Shown: piece after piece, positions 43,916 to 52,865 of the stretch
Layout of the letters: each line of letters begins with the position of its first letter
Numbering within the stretch: the stretch's first letter is position 1
Source: JACPNO01 sp963825405
GTDB taxonomy: Bacteria > Acidobacteriota > Terriglobia > Bryobacterales > Bryobacteraceae
Direction: 5' to 3'
Length of the DNA: 64,000 nt
Assembly (NCBI GenBank): GCA_963825405.1
Contig: CAWGTB010000003.1
Span: 1,364,001-1,428,000 of the forward strand
Position numbers and translations under genes: made by a program
Notes under the pieces: model-generated
The model's database searches: none
What the model saw: only the letters and a program-made list of their open reading frames with translations
Told to the model about the DNA's origin: nothing

Positions 43916-45216
43916 TTGTTGATCACTTTGAGCGACGTGAACGCCACTCCGTCGGCGCGAATGCCGAGTCCTACGACCGGCACGGTGGATGTGATCGATA
44001 CCGTCCCGCGCGTGCCTGCTATGGATGGCAGCAAGGTGCCCAGCACTGCCGAGCCATGGCCGTTGCCTTGGACATTGATTTGTATTCCCGAGCTCAAAAC
44101 GTGGCCGGTATCGTCTGTGAACGTAAAAGTCAGGGTAGCGAGCTGGTTCGGGGTGGTATTGGCGAACGCGATCGCGGTTGAATAGCCAGTCGTGTAATCG
44201 TACGGCATGAACAAGTGGGTGCTGGCAGTCGTGGCGAATGGCACGGCGGCTTCGGAGTCGGATTGCCCGGGCGATTGCAGCGCGAAAATTGCGGTGCCGC
44301 TCACGGCGCCGGTCAGGCCGGTTAACTGTGCCCAGCCCTGGACGGTGGGGCCCGTGTCGGTTGTCTGGATGATGCGGACCTCACCCGGTTCGATGATGTC
44401 GGTAATGCTGGAGACCGTGCCATCCACGCCGAGCGGCAGGGTAAGCGCGGTGCCGCCATCCTTCCAGAACGACAGGGTGAAATTGGATGCTTGCGAACCG
44501 GCGCAGACGATCAGGAACGTAGTCTTCCAGCCGCCGCCGTTAGCTATATGGGGGATGATCTTATTGGCGTTGGTCACGCCGGTGAGCGCTTCGATCGAAG
44601 TAAACGCTTTGCCGTTGGCGCGAATGCCGAGGCCAGAAATACTGGCAGTGGAAGAGAAGTGAGCCACGCCGCGTTTGCCGACAACACCGGGATACTTCGA
44701 CGCGACCACATCCGAGTAGTGACCGCGCGCGGGAACCGAGATGTTGTTCGAGGCGGGAACATTCTGTCCAATGTCATCCAGAATTGTCGCCGAGACGGTG
44801 GCGAACTGTAGTCCAGGATTGGCGAATGCGATGCCGGTTGAGTACCCGGTCGAGTAGTCAAAAGGCACGAACAATTCCGTGCCGCCGCTGGAACTGAGCG
44901 GAACGGCGGCTTCGGAATCTCCCTGGCCAGGCGTCTGCAAGCCGAAAATAGAATTGCCATCGATGTCCAGGGGTGAGGTCAATTCCGCCCAGCCCGGGAT
45001 CAAATTCACGCCAGTGCCCGCGGTTCGAAGGAAGCGTGCGACGCCAGGTTGTATCGTGTCAATGAAATCCGCGGTCATGCCGTCGGCTCCGAGATCGAGG
45101 ACCAGCGGGTTACCGCTGTCGTCCCAGAATTTCAGCTCGAAGCTTTCCGCTTGCGTTCCGGTATTGATGAGGATCGCCGTGGTGCGCCAGCCGGCGCCGT
45201 TAGCAATGTGGGAGAT
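43912..45216 (-). repeat. tandem C-terminal module pair, copy A
   Basis: Codes for the two modules of about 217 residues in the BNR protein. It is paralogous to 46387-47707: all four modules share I-x-H-I/V-A-x-G-x-G and GLGIRA-x-G motifs. Confidence 0.8.
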
Positions 45217-46359
45217 GGTGCGGGTGGGGCCAGTTACCGGCGGCGGGGGTGCGGCGGCGGGGGCGCCAACCGCGAAATCCACGATAGTCACTAAATTCGT
45301 GCATGTCGGAGTGACGGGAAGATTACAGCCTAGCTGTGTCACCCGCGTCCAGTCCGCGCCGCCGTCCGTCGATCGGAAAAAACCCTTTGCCTCCGCGTCC
45401 GTAGTCACATAGACGCTGCCGGCGGCGGTGGGATCAGTATGGACGGTGAATGCGAAGACAGCGCTAAACTCATTGTAGAGTGGCGTCCAGCTACTACCGC
45501 CGTCGGTGCTCTTCATGAGGGTCTTGCCTAATCCCGTCAAGGCCACCGCCGCGTAGAGGGTGTCGGTGCCCGCATCGAAAGCCAGGCCGGTTGCATAGAT
45601 GGACCCCTGAATATTGATGCCGGTCCAGCTCGTGCCGCCATCGGAGCTCTTGAACAGCCCGCATTGCCCGCCATTGATGGTCGTTGCACAGTTGGCGGAG
45701 TTTGAGTTGCGGAAGCCCGTAGAGCCGTAAAGCACCAGGCTGTTGTGCGGATCGACATAAACCCGTCTAAATTCGACAGCCGGCGCGCTTGCCTGCTGGG
45801 TCCATGTAGCTCCAAAATTCGCCGTCTTGTAGATGTGGGCTTGACTGACCGCATACAGCACTCCGGAATGGGAGGGGTCGATCGCAATGGAGAGAATGCT
45901 GGAACCGTCAGCAGCTTGACCTGCTGCGTTCCAAGTGACACCAGAATCGATGCTTTTGATGACCACGAAGTTGTTGCCATTGTAGGCCACCGAATAGATC
46001 ACATTGGTCATCACCGGGTCGATGGCGAGCACTCCAGAGCCAGTCGAAAAAGTAAAACCCGCCGGCACCACGGCCGACCAGGTTTGGCCGCCGTCAGTCG
46101 ATTTGTAAAAGCCGGAGCTCGAGCCAAAATACACTGCGTTGGAGTTCTTCGGATCGACGGCGATTGAGTTTGCAGCGTGAAGGCCTGCTTGGATGAAGGG
46201 GTTACTCACATTGACAGTTAGTTGCGTGAAGGTCACGCCGCTATCGGTGCTTTTGTAAGGCCCGAAGTTGGTGCCCAAATAAATCGTGGATGAGGCCTGC
46301 AGTCCGGTTGACAGGGCCAGCAAGGCAAAAATCGAGGGACCGAGTGAGCGACGTTTCAA
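43912..46359 (-). CDS. secreted BNR/sortilin-type beta-propeller protein with duplicated C-terminal module
   Basis: 815 residues. Signal peptide ends after GLQAS. Residues 25-370 contain Asp-box propeller repeats (YKSTDGGQTWSAV, FRSTDGGADWTRV, MKSTDGGSSWTPL), as in BNR/YCF48-like photosystem-assembly or sialidase-like folds, probably non-catalytic here. After a Pro/Ala linker the last 430 residues consist of two related modules starting with ISHIANGAGWRTT (about residue 382) and IPHIANGGGWKTT (about residue 600). The same modules occur in the next gene. Each is beta-rich, with recurring GLQTPGQGDSEAAVPL and GLGIRANGKAFTS. Function unknown; cell-surface binding is a guess. The protein has no PEP-CTERM tail or anchor. 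Confidence 0.85.
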   Translation of the reverse strand: MKRRSLGPSIFALLALSTGLQASSTIYLGTNFGPYKSTDSGVTFTQLTVNVSNPFIQAGLHAANSIAVDPKNSNAVYFGSSSGFYKSTDGGQTWSAVVPAGFTFSTGSGVLAIDPVMTNVIYSVAYNGNNFVVIKSIDSGVTWNAAGQAADGSSILSIAIDPSHSGVLYAVSQAHIYKTANFGATWTQQASAPAVEFRRVYVDPHNSLVLYGSTGFRNSNSANCATTINGGQCGLFKSSDGGTSWTGINIQGSIYATGLAFDAGTDTLYAAVALTGLGKTLMKSTDGGSSWTPLYNEFSAVFAFTVHTDPTAAGSVYVTTDAEAKGFFRSTDGGADWTRVTQLGCNLPVTPTCTNLVTIVDFAVGAPAAAPPPPVTGPTRTISHIANGAGWRTTAILINTGTQAESFELKFWDDSGNPLVLDLGADGMTADFIDTIQPGVARFLRTAGTGVNLIPGWAELTSPLDIDGNSIFGLQTPGQGDSEAAVPLSSSGGTELFVPFDYSTGYSTGIAFANPGLQFATVSATILDDIGQNVPASNNISVPARGHYSDVVASKYPGVVGKRGVAHFSSTASISGLGIRANGKAFTSIEALTGVTNANKIIPHIANGGGWKTTFLIVCAGSQASNFTLSFWKDGGTALTLPLGVDGTVSSITDIIEPGEVRIIQTTDTGPTVQGWAQLTGLTGAVSGTAIFALQSPGQSDSEAAVPFATTASTHLFMPYDYTTGYSTAIAFANTTPNQLATLTFTFTDDTGHVLSSGIQINVQGNGHGSAVLGTLLPSIAGTRGTVSITSTVPVVGLGIRADGVAFTSLKVINK

Positions 46360-46386
46360 GCTAGACTCTCCAGGTTCGTTATTGCA

Positions 46387-47707
46387 TTATCGCGCGATCA
46401 CTTTGAGCGAGGTGAACGCCAGGCCGTTGGCGCGGATGCCGAGCCCGAGGATAGGCACATTGGATGTAAACGATACGGTTCCGCGCGTACCTTGGATGAG
46501 GTTGGGAAACAGATCGCCCAACACCAGTGAGGCGTGGCCATTCGCCGGGACATTGACCAGGAATCCGGTGGCGAGACTGTGCCCTGCGTCGTCCGTTACC
46601 GACACCAGGACGGTGGCGGCCTGGTTCACGTTGGGATTGGTCAAGGCAACGCCGGTAGAGTAGCCGGTAGTGTAGTCGTAGGGCATGAACAATAGCCTGC
46701 TGCCGGTTGTGCCGAAGGGAACGGCCGCTTCCGAATCCGATTGGCCGGGTGTTTGCAGCGCAAAGATCGCCGTGCCGCCAATGGCGCCCGTAACGGCGAG
46801 CTGGGCCCAGCCGGTGAGCAGATTCGCGCCTGCGCCACTGGTTTGGACAATGCGGAGATCGCCCGGCTGAATGGTGCCGGTGATGCTGGACGCAGTGCCG
46901 TCGATGCCTAAAGGCACAGTGAAGGCACGGCCATTGTCATCCCAAAAAGTCAGGGTGAAGTTGGCGGGCTGCGAATCGGTGTTGACCAGGAGAAATGTTG
47001 TCTTCCAGCCGCCGCCGTTGGCAATGTGGGCGATAGTCTTGGGAGCTGAGGTCACACCTGCAAGCGCGTCGATGGAAGTGAATGCTTTGCCGTTGGCGCG
47101 AATCCCCAAGCCGAAAATATTGTTGTTGGCGGAGAAGTGGGCGACGCCGCGCTTGCCGACCACCGCCGGAAACACATCGGGCGAAGCCAGAACATCGGAG
47201 AAGTGGCCCCGCGCGGGTACCAGAATTGTGTTCGGCGAGGAAATAGGCAAACCCGTGTCGTCGACCAGCGCGGCGGAAACGGTGGCGCTTTGGTTGTTGG
47301 GGTCGGCGAAGGCGATGCCGGTCGAATAGCCTGGCGAGTAGTCGAAGGGCAGATAGAGCTGCGTCCCGCCGGATGGACTGAGAGGCACGGCGGCTTCGGA
47401 ATCGCTGCGGCCGGGCGACTGCAATCCGAATATAGAATTGCCGTCGATAGTGGGCGGCGCGGTCAACTCGGCCCAACCTTTTTGCAGTAATAAGCTGGTG
47501 CCGAGAGTCCGAATGAACCGGGCGACTCCCGGCGCGATCGTGCCGCTCACTTCGGAGATGGTGCCGTCGTTTCCCAGCGGCAGGACCATCGGGTTTCCAG
47601 TTTCATCCCAGAATTTCAGATCGAAGTTGGCGGGTTGAGTTCCGGTGTTGACCAGAATGATGGTGGTGCGGAATCCGGCGCCATCGGCCACGTGGGAAAT
47701 GGTGCGA
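46387..47707 (-). repeat. tandem C-terminal module pair, copy B
   Basis: Codes for residues about 682-1121 of the SBBP protein, two modules of about 220 residues, paralogous to copy A in the neighbouring gene. Confidence 0.8.
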
Positions 47708-49752
47708 GGCAGGCCGACCTTGAGGATGAAAGAATCCAGCCCGGCGGGCTGGGTGCCGGCCGCGGGGCCACCCGCGTTGACAGCCTGAATAGCGGGCGTG
47801 ACCACCGGAAAATCGATGGAAGTTGAAGTGCCAACTACGTACGCGTTGCCGCCGCCGTCGGCTGCAATGCCGGTGGCGTGGTCATCGAGTTTGCCGCCCA
47901 GATACGTCGAGTAGAGTTTGGCCGCGCCGTCCGTGCTGATCTTGGTGACAAAAATATCGCTGGCCCCACCCGCGAATGAGCCCTGAATGGCATTGAGGAC
48001 GGGAAAACCGAGGGCATTTGTGATTCCGGTGACGAAGACATTGCCGTTAGCGTCGACTGCGATGGCGTCGCCTTCCTCCGCGCCGGAACCGCCCAGAAAA
48101 GTGGAATAAACATGGGCAGAGCCATCGGGACTGATCTTAGTGACAAAAGCGTCGCCGCCGCCGCCGTAGGATTTTTGGAACGCGCCAACGGACGGAAAAT
48201 TGCTCGAGCTGGTTTGTCCCGTGAGGTAGGCGTTGCCGGCTGCGTCGACCACCATGGCGTGAATCTGGTCATCGTCACTGCCGCCAAGATAGGTGGAATA
48301 AATCTTGGTTAAACCATCGGGGCTGATCTTGGTCACGAAGCCGTCTGGAACGCCCGCAAACGTGCTGGCCAAGCGTGCCTGTAGGGGATTCACAGTGGGA
48401 AAATCCGTCGAGAACGTGGTTCCAGCCACGAAGGCATTGCCGCTCGCGTCCACCCCCATGGCTTCGGCCTTATCTACCAGCGTGCCGCCTAAAAACGTGG
48501 AGTATACGAACCTTGAGCCATCTGCGCTGATCTTCGTCGCGAACGCATCCTGCATGCCGGCGATGTTGCTTTGGAATGAATTGAGGTTAGGAAAATTCGA
48601 AGACGTTGTATTCCCGGCCACGTAGATATTGCCCTGTGGATCGAGCGCAATGCCGACGGGAGTGTCGGTGCCATTGCCGCCGAGGTAGGTTGAATATAAA
48701 AGCTGCGAACCATCCGGACTCAACTTGGTAATAAACGCATCGAACGAGCCGCTATAGTTTCCTTGGATCGGGCTGCTGAGAGGAAAATTGGGAGAGCTTG
48801 TGCTGCCCGCTATGTAGGCGTTGTTGTCGGCGTCCAGGGTGATTCCGTAGCCATAGTCGTCGCCTTTGCCGCCCAGAAAAGTGGAATAGAGCATGGTGGT
48901 ACCGTCGGCGCTGATCTTGGTTACGAAGGCGTCGGTGTTGCCGGCGCCAAATTTTGGCTGCCGCGCGTTGGCGGTGGGGAAGTTCGCGGAATACGTGAAG
49001 CCGGTGACGTAGGCGTTGTTGGCCGCATCGAGGGTAATGGCGCGGATGACGTCCGGGCCGTCGGAGCCGCCCAAGTAGGTGGAGTAGACCAGCGCTGGAT
49101 CGATCACGAGCGCGCGCGCGGAATCGTAATCCGCGACTTCGAAGGCAACTTCACCATTGCGCCGAACCACGTAGCTGCCGGCAATTTCCTGGCGCTTGCC
49201 ATCCATGTTTTGGTACACCACGGGCTTGCGCTCGCGGATTTCTCCGCCTGCGGTCTCGATGACCAGATCCCCGCCAGTATCGGCGCGGACCCGTTTGGCT
49301 CCAGCAAACTGCAGCCGGATGCGGTGCAAATCCGCGCCCGGCTTCACCACGAAGTCGTACTCCATTTGCCGCTGGTTGCCGTAGTAGATCAGATCGATTC
49401 CCGGATACACTTCCGGATACGCCACTCGCTGGTAGTTGGCAATCCCCCTGCGCCACTGCGCCGAATCGTTGCCGATGAGATAGGAACTTCGGCCCTGCAG
49501 CAAGTCCCGGCCTTCGGCCTTGGCGTTGCCATTGGAGCCGGCCAGCTTCATCCGCAAGACATCGCTACCCAGGCGCAGCACCGCCTCGCGAGGCGTAAGG
49601 AAGAGGGCGTAGCCGTGACCGCGCGAGAGAAAATCCACGCGCGCATCCGCCTGCCCCTGATTCTTTTCAAAACTCAGCGGCAGTTTGGGAAGCTGTTCCG
49701 CCCACCCACAAACGGGCGCTAAACAAAAAAGCAGCGGTAGGAAGCGATGCAT
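46387..49752 (-). CDS. secreted SBBP-repeat protein with duplicated C-terminal module
   Basis: 1121 residues. Signal peptide ends after CGWAEQ. An N-terminal domain (residues 20-220; LSFEKNQGQADARVDFLSRG, then YPGIDLIYYGNQRQMEYDFV) is the usual head of SBBP proteins. Then about eight SBBP (seven-bladed beta-propeller) repeats follow, each with YSTYLGGSDGPD- or YSTFLGG-like starts and D-x-x-x-NAYVTGxT-like ends. The C-terminal 440 residues are two copies of the same module as in the neighbouring BNR protein, starting ISHVADGAGFRTT (residue 682) and IAHIANGGGWKTT (residue 905). No membrane anchor. Likely an extracellular structural or binding protein. Transcribed in the same direction as the BNR gene, with a 27-base gap, so probably one operon. 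Confidence 0.88.
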   Translation of the reverse strand: MHRFLPLLFCLAPVCGWAEQLPKLPLSFEKNQGQADARVDFLSRGHGYALFLTPREAVLRLGSDVLRMKLAGSNGNAKAEGRDLLQGRSSYLIGNDSAQWRRGIANYQRVAYPEVYPGIDLIYYGNQRQMEYDFVVKPGADLHRIRLQFAGAKRVRADTGGDLVIETAGGEIRERKPVVYQNMDGKRQEIAGSYVVRRNGEVAFEVADYDSARALVIDPALVYSTYLGGSDGPDVIRAITLDAANNAYVTGFTYSANFPTANARQPKFGAGNTDAFVTKISADGTTMLYSTFLGGKGDDYGYGITLDADNNAYIAGSTSSPNFPLSSPIQGNYSGSFDAFITKLSPDGSQLLYSTYLGGNGTDTPVGIALDPQGNIYVAGNTTSSNFPNLNSFQSNIAGMQDAFATKISADGSRFVYSTFLGGTLVDKAEAMGVDASGNAFVAGTTFSTDFPTVNPLQARLASTFAGVPDGFVTKISPDGLTKIYSTYLGGSDDDQIHAMVVDAAGNAYLTGQTSSSNFPSVGAFQKSYGGGGDAFVTKISPDGSAHVYSTFLGGSGAEEGDAIAVDANGNVFVTGITNALGFPVLNAIQGSFAGGASDIFVTKISTDGAAKLYSTYLGGKLDDHATGIAADGGGNAYVVGTSTSIDFPVVTPAIQAVNAGGPAAGTQPAGLDSFILKVGLPRTISHVADGAGFRTTIILVNTGTQPANFDLKFWDETGNPMVLPLGNDGTISEVSGTIAPGVARFIRTLGTSLLLQKGWAELTAPPTIDGNSIFGLQSPGRSDSEAAVPLSPSGGTQLYLPFDYSPGYSTGIAFADPNNQSATVSAALVDDTGLPISSPNTILVPARGHFSDVLASPDVFPAVVGKRGVAHFSANNNIFGLGIRANGKAFTSIDALAGVTSAPKTIAHIANGGGWKTTFLLVNTDSQPANFTLTFWDDNGRAFTVPLGIDGTASSITGTIQPGDLRIVQTSGAGANLLTGWAQLAVTGAIGGTAIFALQTPGQSDSEAAVPFGTTGSRLLFMPYDYTTGYSTGVALTNPNVNQAATVLVSVTDDAGHSLATGFLVNVPANGHASLVLGDLFPNLIQGTRGTVSFTSNVPILGLGIRANGLAFTSLKVIAR

Positions 49753-49813
49753 AAATAGGACAGGCTCCTTCGGTTGCGAATTGGGTAGATTGGGCAGATT
49801 GAGAATGATAAGC

Positions 49814-50404
49814 TCATTGGCCGCCGTTTGTCACCGGCTGATTCCATCTCGAAATCACGCGCGTTTCATGTTCATACCCCAGGATACTCAACGACGCCGT
49901 GCTCAGCGCCAAGTATTGTCCCGTGACGGGCGGCAGTCCCAGCCAGCATGCCGCCAGGATGCGCAGAATATGTCCGTGCGCGAACAGCGCAACATCGCCT
50001 CCAGCTTCAAGCGCGTGGGCGATGGCGGCGCGGGCGCGAGTGGCAACCTGGTCGATGGTTTCACCGCCGGGCACGGCGCCGGTCCAGATGGACCAATCGG
50101 GAACTTGTTCGCGAATTTGCTTGGACGTGCGGCCTTCATAGGAGCCATAGTCCCATTCGCTCAGGCCTGGCTCGATGCGCGCCGCGGCGTCATACCCGGC
50201 GATGCGGCAGGTTTCGCGCGCGCGCTGCATCGGGCTGGTCAGTACCAGGGCGAATGGACGCCCTGCGAGCAAGCGCCCGACGGCTGCGGCCTGCTTTTCG
50301 CCATTCGGGGTGAGCGGCAGGTCGGTGCGTCCCGTGTGCGCGCCCGAAAGAGTCCATTCCGTTTCGCCGTGCCGGATCAGGCAGAGTTCGCCAGTGTGCT
50401 CCAC
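49814..50404 (-). CDS. histidine phosphatase (phosphoglycerate mutase-like) protein
   Basis: 196 residues. The catalytic RHG motif is CLIRHGETEW; the second conserved Arg (SPMQRARET), the acid/base Glu region (EPGLSEWDYGSYEGR) and the second His (VALFAHGHILRIL) are all in place. The family covers phosphoglycerate mutases and small-molecule phosphatases (for example cobalamin-phosphate or acid phosphatases); the sequence alone cannot choose. The gene stands alone on the minus strand, divergent from the DUF1080 gene, about 57 bases apart. Confidence 0.9.
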   Translation of the reverse strand: MEHTGELCLIRHGETEWTLSGAHTGRTDLPLTPNGEKQAAAVGRLLAGRPFALVLTSPMQRARETCRIAGYDAAARIEPGLSEWDYGSYEGRTSKQIREQVPDWSIWTGAVPGGETIDQVATRARAAIAHALEAGGDVALFAHGHILRILAACWLGLPPVTGQYLALSTASLSILGYEHETRVISRWNQPVTNGGQ

Positions 50405-50461
50405 TCGATTCCTCGCTTCTCCATCGTAATGGATAACCGCGGCTCTGATAACCTACCGTAC

Positions 50462-51286
50462 ATGAGAAATGCGCAATTAGTTTGCATCGGCTGCGCCGCG
50501 GCGATCGCGCTGGCCGTCACTGTGCACGGATTTCAGGTCAAGGGCCGGACGTCGCCGGTGGGCTATGACGACACGCCCGTGCTGCCGGATCAAAAGTGGC
50601 GCGTGCACGATATCAAGCGTCCGCATCCCCGGGTGATCACGCCTGGCGCGTTGGATAGCGCGCCGCCGTCTGACGCCGTGGTGTTGTTCGACGGCACCGA
50701 TCTTTCGAAATGGGAGCTGCACGCAAAGGGTAAGGACGGGCCGGCGCCATGGAAAGTCGCGAGCGGGTACATGGAGATTGTGCCGGGCTCGGGCGAAATC
50801 GTGTCCAAGGAAAAGTTCGGCGATTGCCAGATCCATGTGGAGTGGGCGTCACCGGCCGAGGTCGATGGTTCCAGCCAGTGGCGCGGCAACAGCGGCATCA
50901 TGATCATGGACCGCTACGAAATTCAGGTGTTGGACTCGTACGGCAACATTACTTACGCCGATGGCCAGGCCGCGTCGATTTATGGCCAGTGGCCGCCGCT
51001 GGTGAACGCGTCGCGCAAGCCGGGCGAGTGGCAGACCTACGAAATTATTTTTGAAGCGCCGCGTTTCGAGAACGGCAAACTGGTAAAGAACGCGTATGCG
51101 ACGGTGCTTCACAACGGCGTGCTGATGCATAATCACCAGAAAATCATTGGGCCTTCGACGCACGGCAAAGTGGCGGTGTACTCGGCGCATGGTCCTGAGG
51201 AACCGCTGGGCTTGCAGGATCACGACACGCCAGTGCGCTACCGGAATATCTGGGTAAGGCGGCTGCGCGGATACGACGAGCCTTAA
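50462..51286 (+). CDS. secreted DUF1080 (3-keto-disaccharide hydrolase-like) protein
   Basis: 274 residues from ATG 50462 (ATG 50429 would add 11 residues). Signal peptide: MRNAQLVCIGCAAAIALAVT, with cleavage around VHG. The DUF1080 concanavalin-like fold is marked by VVLFDGTDLSKWE, EIVSKEKFGDCQIHVEW, GNSGIMIMDRYEIQVLDSY and a final RNIWVRRL. Family members cleave 3-keto-glycosides or bind glycans, and are abundant in soil bacteria. The frame before the ATG overlaps the phosphatase gene and is not counted. The 3' end overlaps the convergent OGFr-like gene by 4 bases. Confidence 0.85.
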   Translation: MRNAQLVCIGCAAAIALAVTVHGFQVKGRTSPVGYDDTPVLPDQKWRVHDIKRPHPRVITPGALDSAPPSDAVVLFDGTDLSKWELHAKGKDGPAPWKVASGYMEIVPGSGEIVSKEKFGDCQIHVEWASPAEVDGSSQWRGNSGIMIMDRYEIQVLDSYGNITYADGQAASIYGQWPPLVNASRKPGEWQTYEIIFEAPRFENGKLVKNAYATVLHNGVLMHNHQKIIGPSTHGKVAVYSAHGPEEPLGLQDHDTPVRYRNIWVRRLRGYDEP

Positions 51287-51792
51287 GCGCGCTGCCAGAA
51301 ATCGTAAGTGGTCGCCGTGATGCGGGACGGATTTTCTTTGTAGACCGCCGTCAGTGCTCCGAAGAAGGCTTGTGAATGGGCTTCGAGGCCAAGCAGGCGA
51401 AGGGCGCGCAGGATGCGCGTGATGCGCAGATGATTGTGATTATTCGGACTCAGCCAGTTGGCGGAGCGCGCTGCGAAATTGGCGCTGCGGCGGATTTGCG
51501 GCGGCGTTTCGTTCTCTAACTCGAAACCGTAAAACGCCAGCATTGTTTTGAACGACGCGAGCAGGGCTGCCTGCAAATCCGGACGCCGGCGGAATTCTTC
51601 GATCGTCGCGCGATCGAGCGTGGGCGCGGCAGGATTGACCGGGCTCGCCTCGGGCAGCGGGAATAGCCACTGGATGAAATCGTGAACGTCTTCGAGTTTG
51701 TCGAAATCCCAGCTCTGAATTTCGGAGAGCAACCTGCCGCGATGATCGAGGACTTGGCCGGCGTAGAAAGCGAGGAGGGTGTTCGACGTCAC
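51283..51792 (-). CDS. opioid growth factor receptor (OGFr) N-terminal-like protein
   Basis: 169 residues. The segment IQSWDFDKLEDVHDFIQWLF, followed by PLPEASPVN, is the signature of the OGFr_N domain (PF04664), known mainly from eukaryotes but also present in scattered bacteria. The rest is helical, with a conserved LRALRLLGLEAHSQAFFGAL segment. Function in bacteria is not established. No signal peptide or membrane segment. Convergent with the DUF1080 gene; upstream is the divergent lipoprotein-like gene. Confidence 0.78.
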   Translation of the reverse strand: MTSNTLLAFYAGQVLDHRGRLLSEIQSWDFDKLEDVHDFIQWLFPLPEASPVNPAAPTLDRATIEEFRRRPDLQAALLASFKTMLAFYGFELENETPPQIRRSANFAARSANWLSPNNHNHLRITRILRALRLLGLEAHSQAFFGALTAVYKENPSRITATTYDFWQRA

Positions 51793-51833
51793 GCTGCCAC
51801 CATGATACGTCCAGGCCTGATAATTAGAACGGC

Positions 51834-52778
51834 GTGATCAGAAAGCTTGCCACCGCGCTCGGCGTTGTGGTCGCGGTGGCGTGCGCTCAACCGAGTAGCA
51901 GCCGTCCCGCGTCTAAAGGGTACTCCGCAGCTCTATATTCTTCAGGTGAACAGAGCCTCACGCTTTTTCCGCTCAACGAAGAAGCCTCCTCGATTCATTT
52001 GCCGTTTGCGGTTGGGCACTTTACGTTCAGCGCCGACGGAAAGGTACTCTACGCCGAAGGAGGAGGGCCACCAGATAAAGGCTCCCACGCTAGCCCCCTG
52101 AACTTGCGGCGCGTGTCCAAAATCGAATTCAATCCAATCAGGGTGAGCCCTGTTGAAGGCTCCGCAGGACTAAGTCCGATCCACAGTATGGCGATCTCAA
52201 GGCGTCAGGATAAGCTCATGATCTCCGGGCAATATCATCTCTCGTTGGACGGGGGCTGTGGGATCTTCGAGATCAACCTGTCGGATGGAAAAGTAAGAAA
52301 GGTTCTCGACAACCCGGCGTGCCTTGCGCCCGGCTCACAAGGTTACTTTGCAGCGTGGCTCAATATCAGTCTGTCGCCAGATGGTCAGAAGGCTGTGGCG
52401 ATCCGGAAACATCGACTGGAGTTACTTGACCTGACTCGGGCGACGGTAAGGGCTTTGGGAGACGACTTTGTCGAGGCTGCGTGGTCCCCGGACGGAAAGT
52501 GGATCGCCGCTCTCAGGAACAGAGGGGATGAATGGACGACAGTTCTGATGGGAACAAGCAGCTTCATAGTACGACGGATAATTGGAAACTCTGATGTGAA
52601 ATGGTCGCCCGATTCGCGTTACCTTTTGGCGGGGAAAGAGGACGACGATTGTGAGGACAGCTTGGGCACGCTGGAAGCGGTGGACATTGAAAATGGCAAA
52701 AGAACCACCATCGACAGCTCCAAGTGTAAGATCAACGAAGTTACGACTGCGTGGGTCAGCAACGGGATCAGTAGATGA
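51834..52778 (+). CDS. putative lipoprotein with WD40/TolB-like propeller
   Basis: 314 residues from GTG 51834. The N-terminal 17 residues are hydrophobic and end in VAVAC, a lipobox-like site, so lipid anchoring is plausible. The body has beta-propeller-like blades with ADGKVLYAEGG, SPDGQKAVAIRKHRLELLDL, AAWSPDGKWIAALRN and VKWSPDSRYLLAG, of TolB/WD40 type (PD40). No enzyme motif is present. Cys pairs near the C-terminus (DDDCEDS, SSKCKIN) may form a disulfide. GC content is lower than in the neighbours, which may mark a later acquisition. I do not recognise a closer family. Confidence 0.7.
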   Translation: MIRKLATALGVVVAVACAQPSSSRPASKGYSAALYSSGEQSLTLFPLNEEASSIHLPFAVGHFTFSADGKVLYAEGGGPPDKGSHASPLNLRRVSKIEFNPIRVSPVEGSAGLSPIHSMAISRRQDKLMISGQYHLSLDGGCGIFEINLSDGKVRKVLDNPACLAPGSQGYFAAWLNISLSPDGQKAVAIRKHRLELLDLTRATVRALGDDFVEAAWSPDGKWIAALRNRGDEWTTVLMGTSSFIVRRIIGNSDVKWSPDSRYLLAGKEDDDCEDSLGTLEAVDIENGKRTTIDSSKCKINEVTTAWVSNGISR

Positions 52779-52865
52779 CTCTGGGCCAGCTTGTCGCCAT
52801 TGGAGACGCAAACTGTGAATTGCAATGCAAAATCAAAGCCGATAGACTGAGTACAAATTTTGCCT

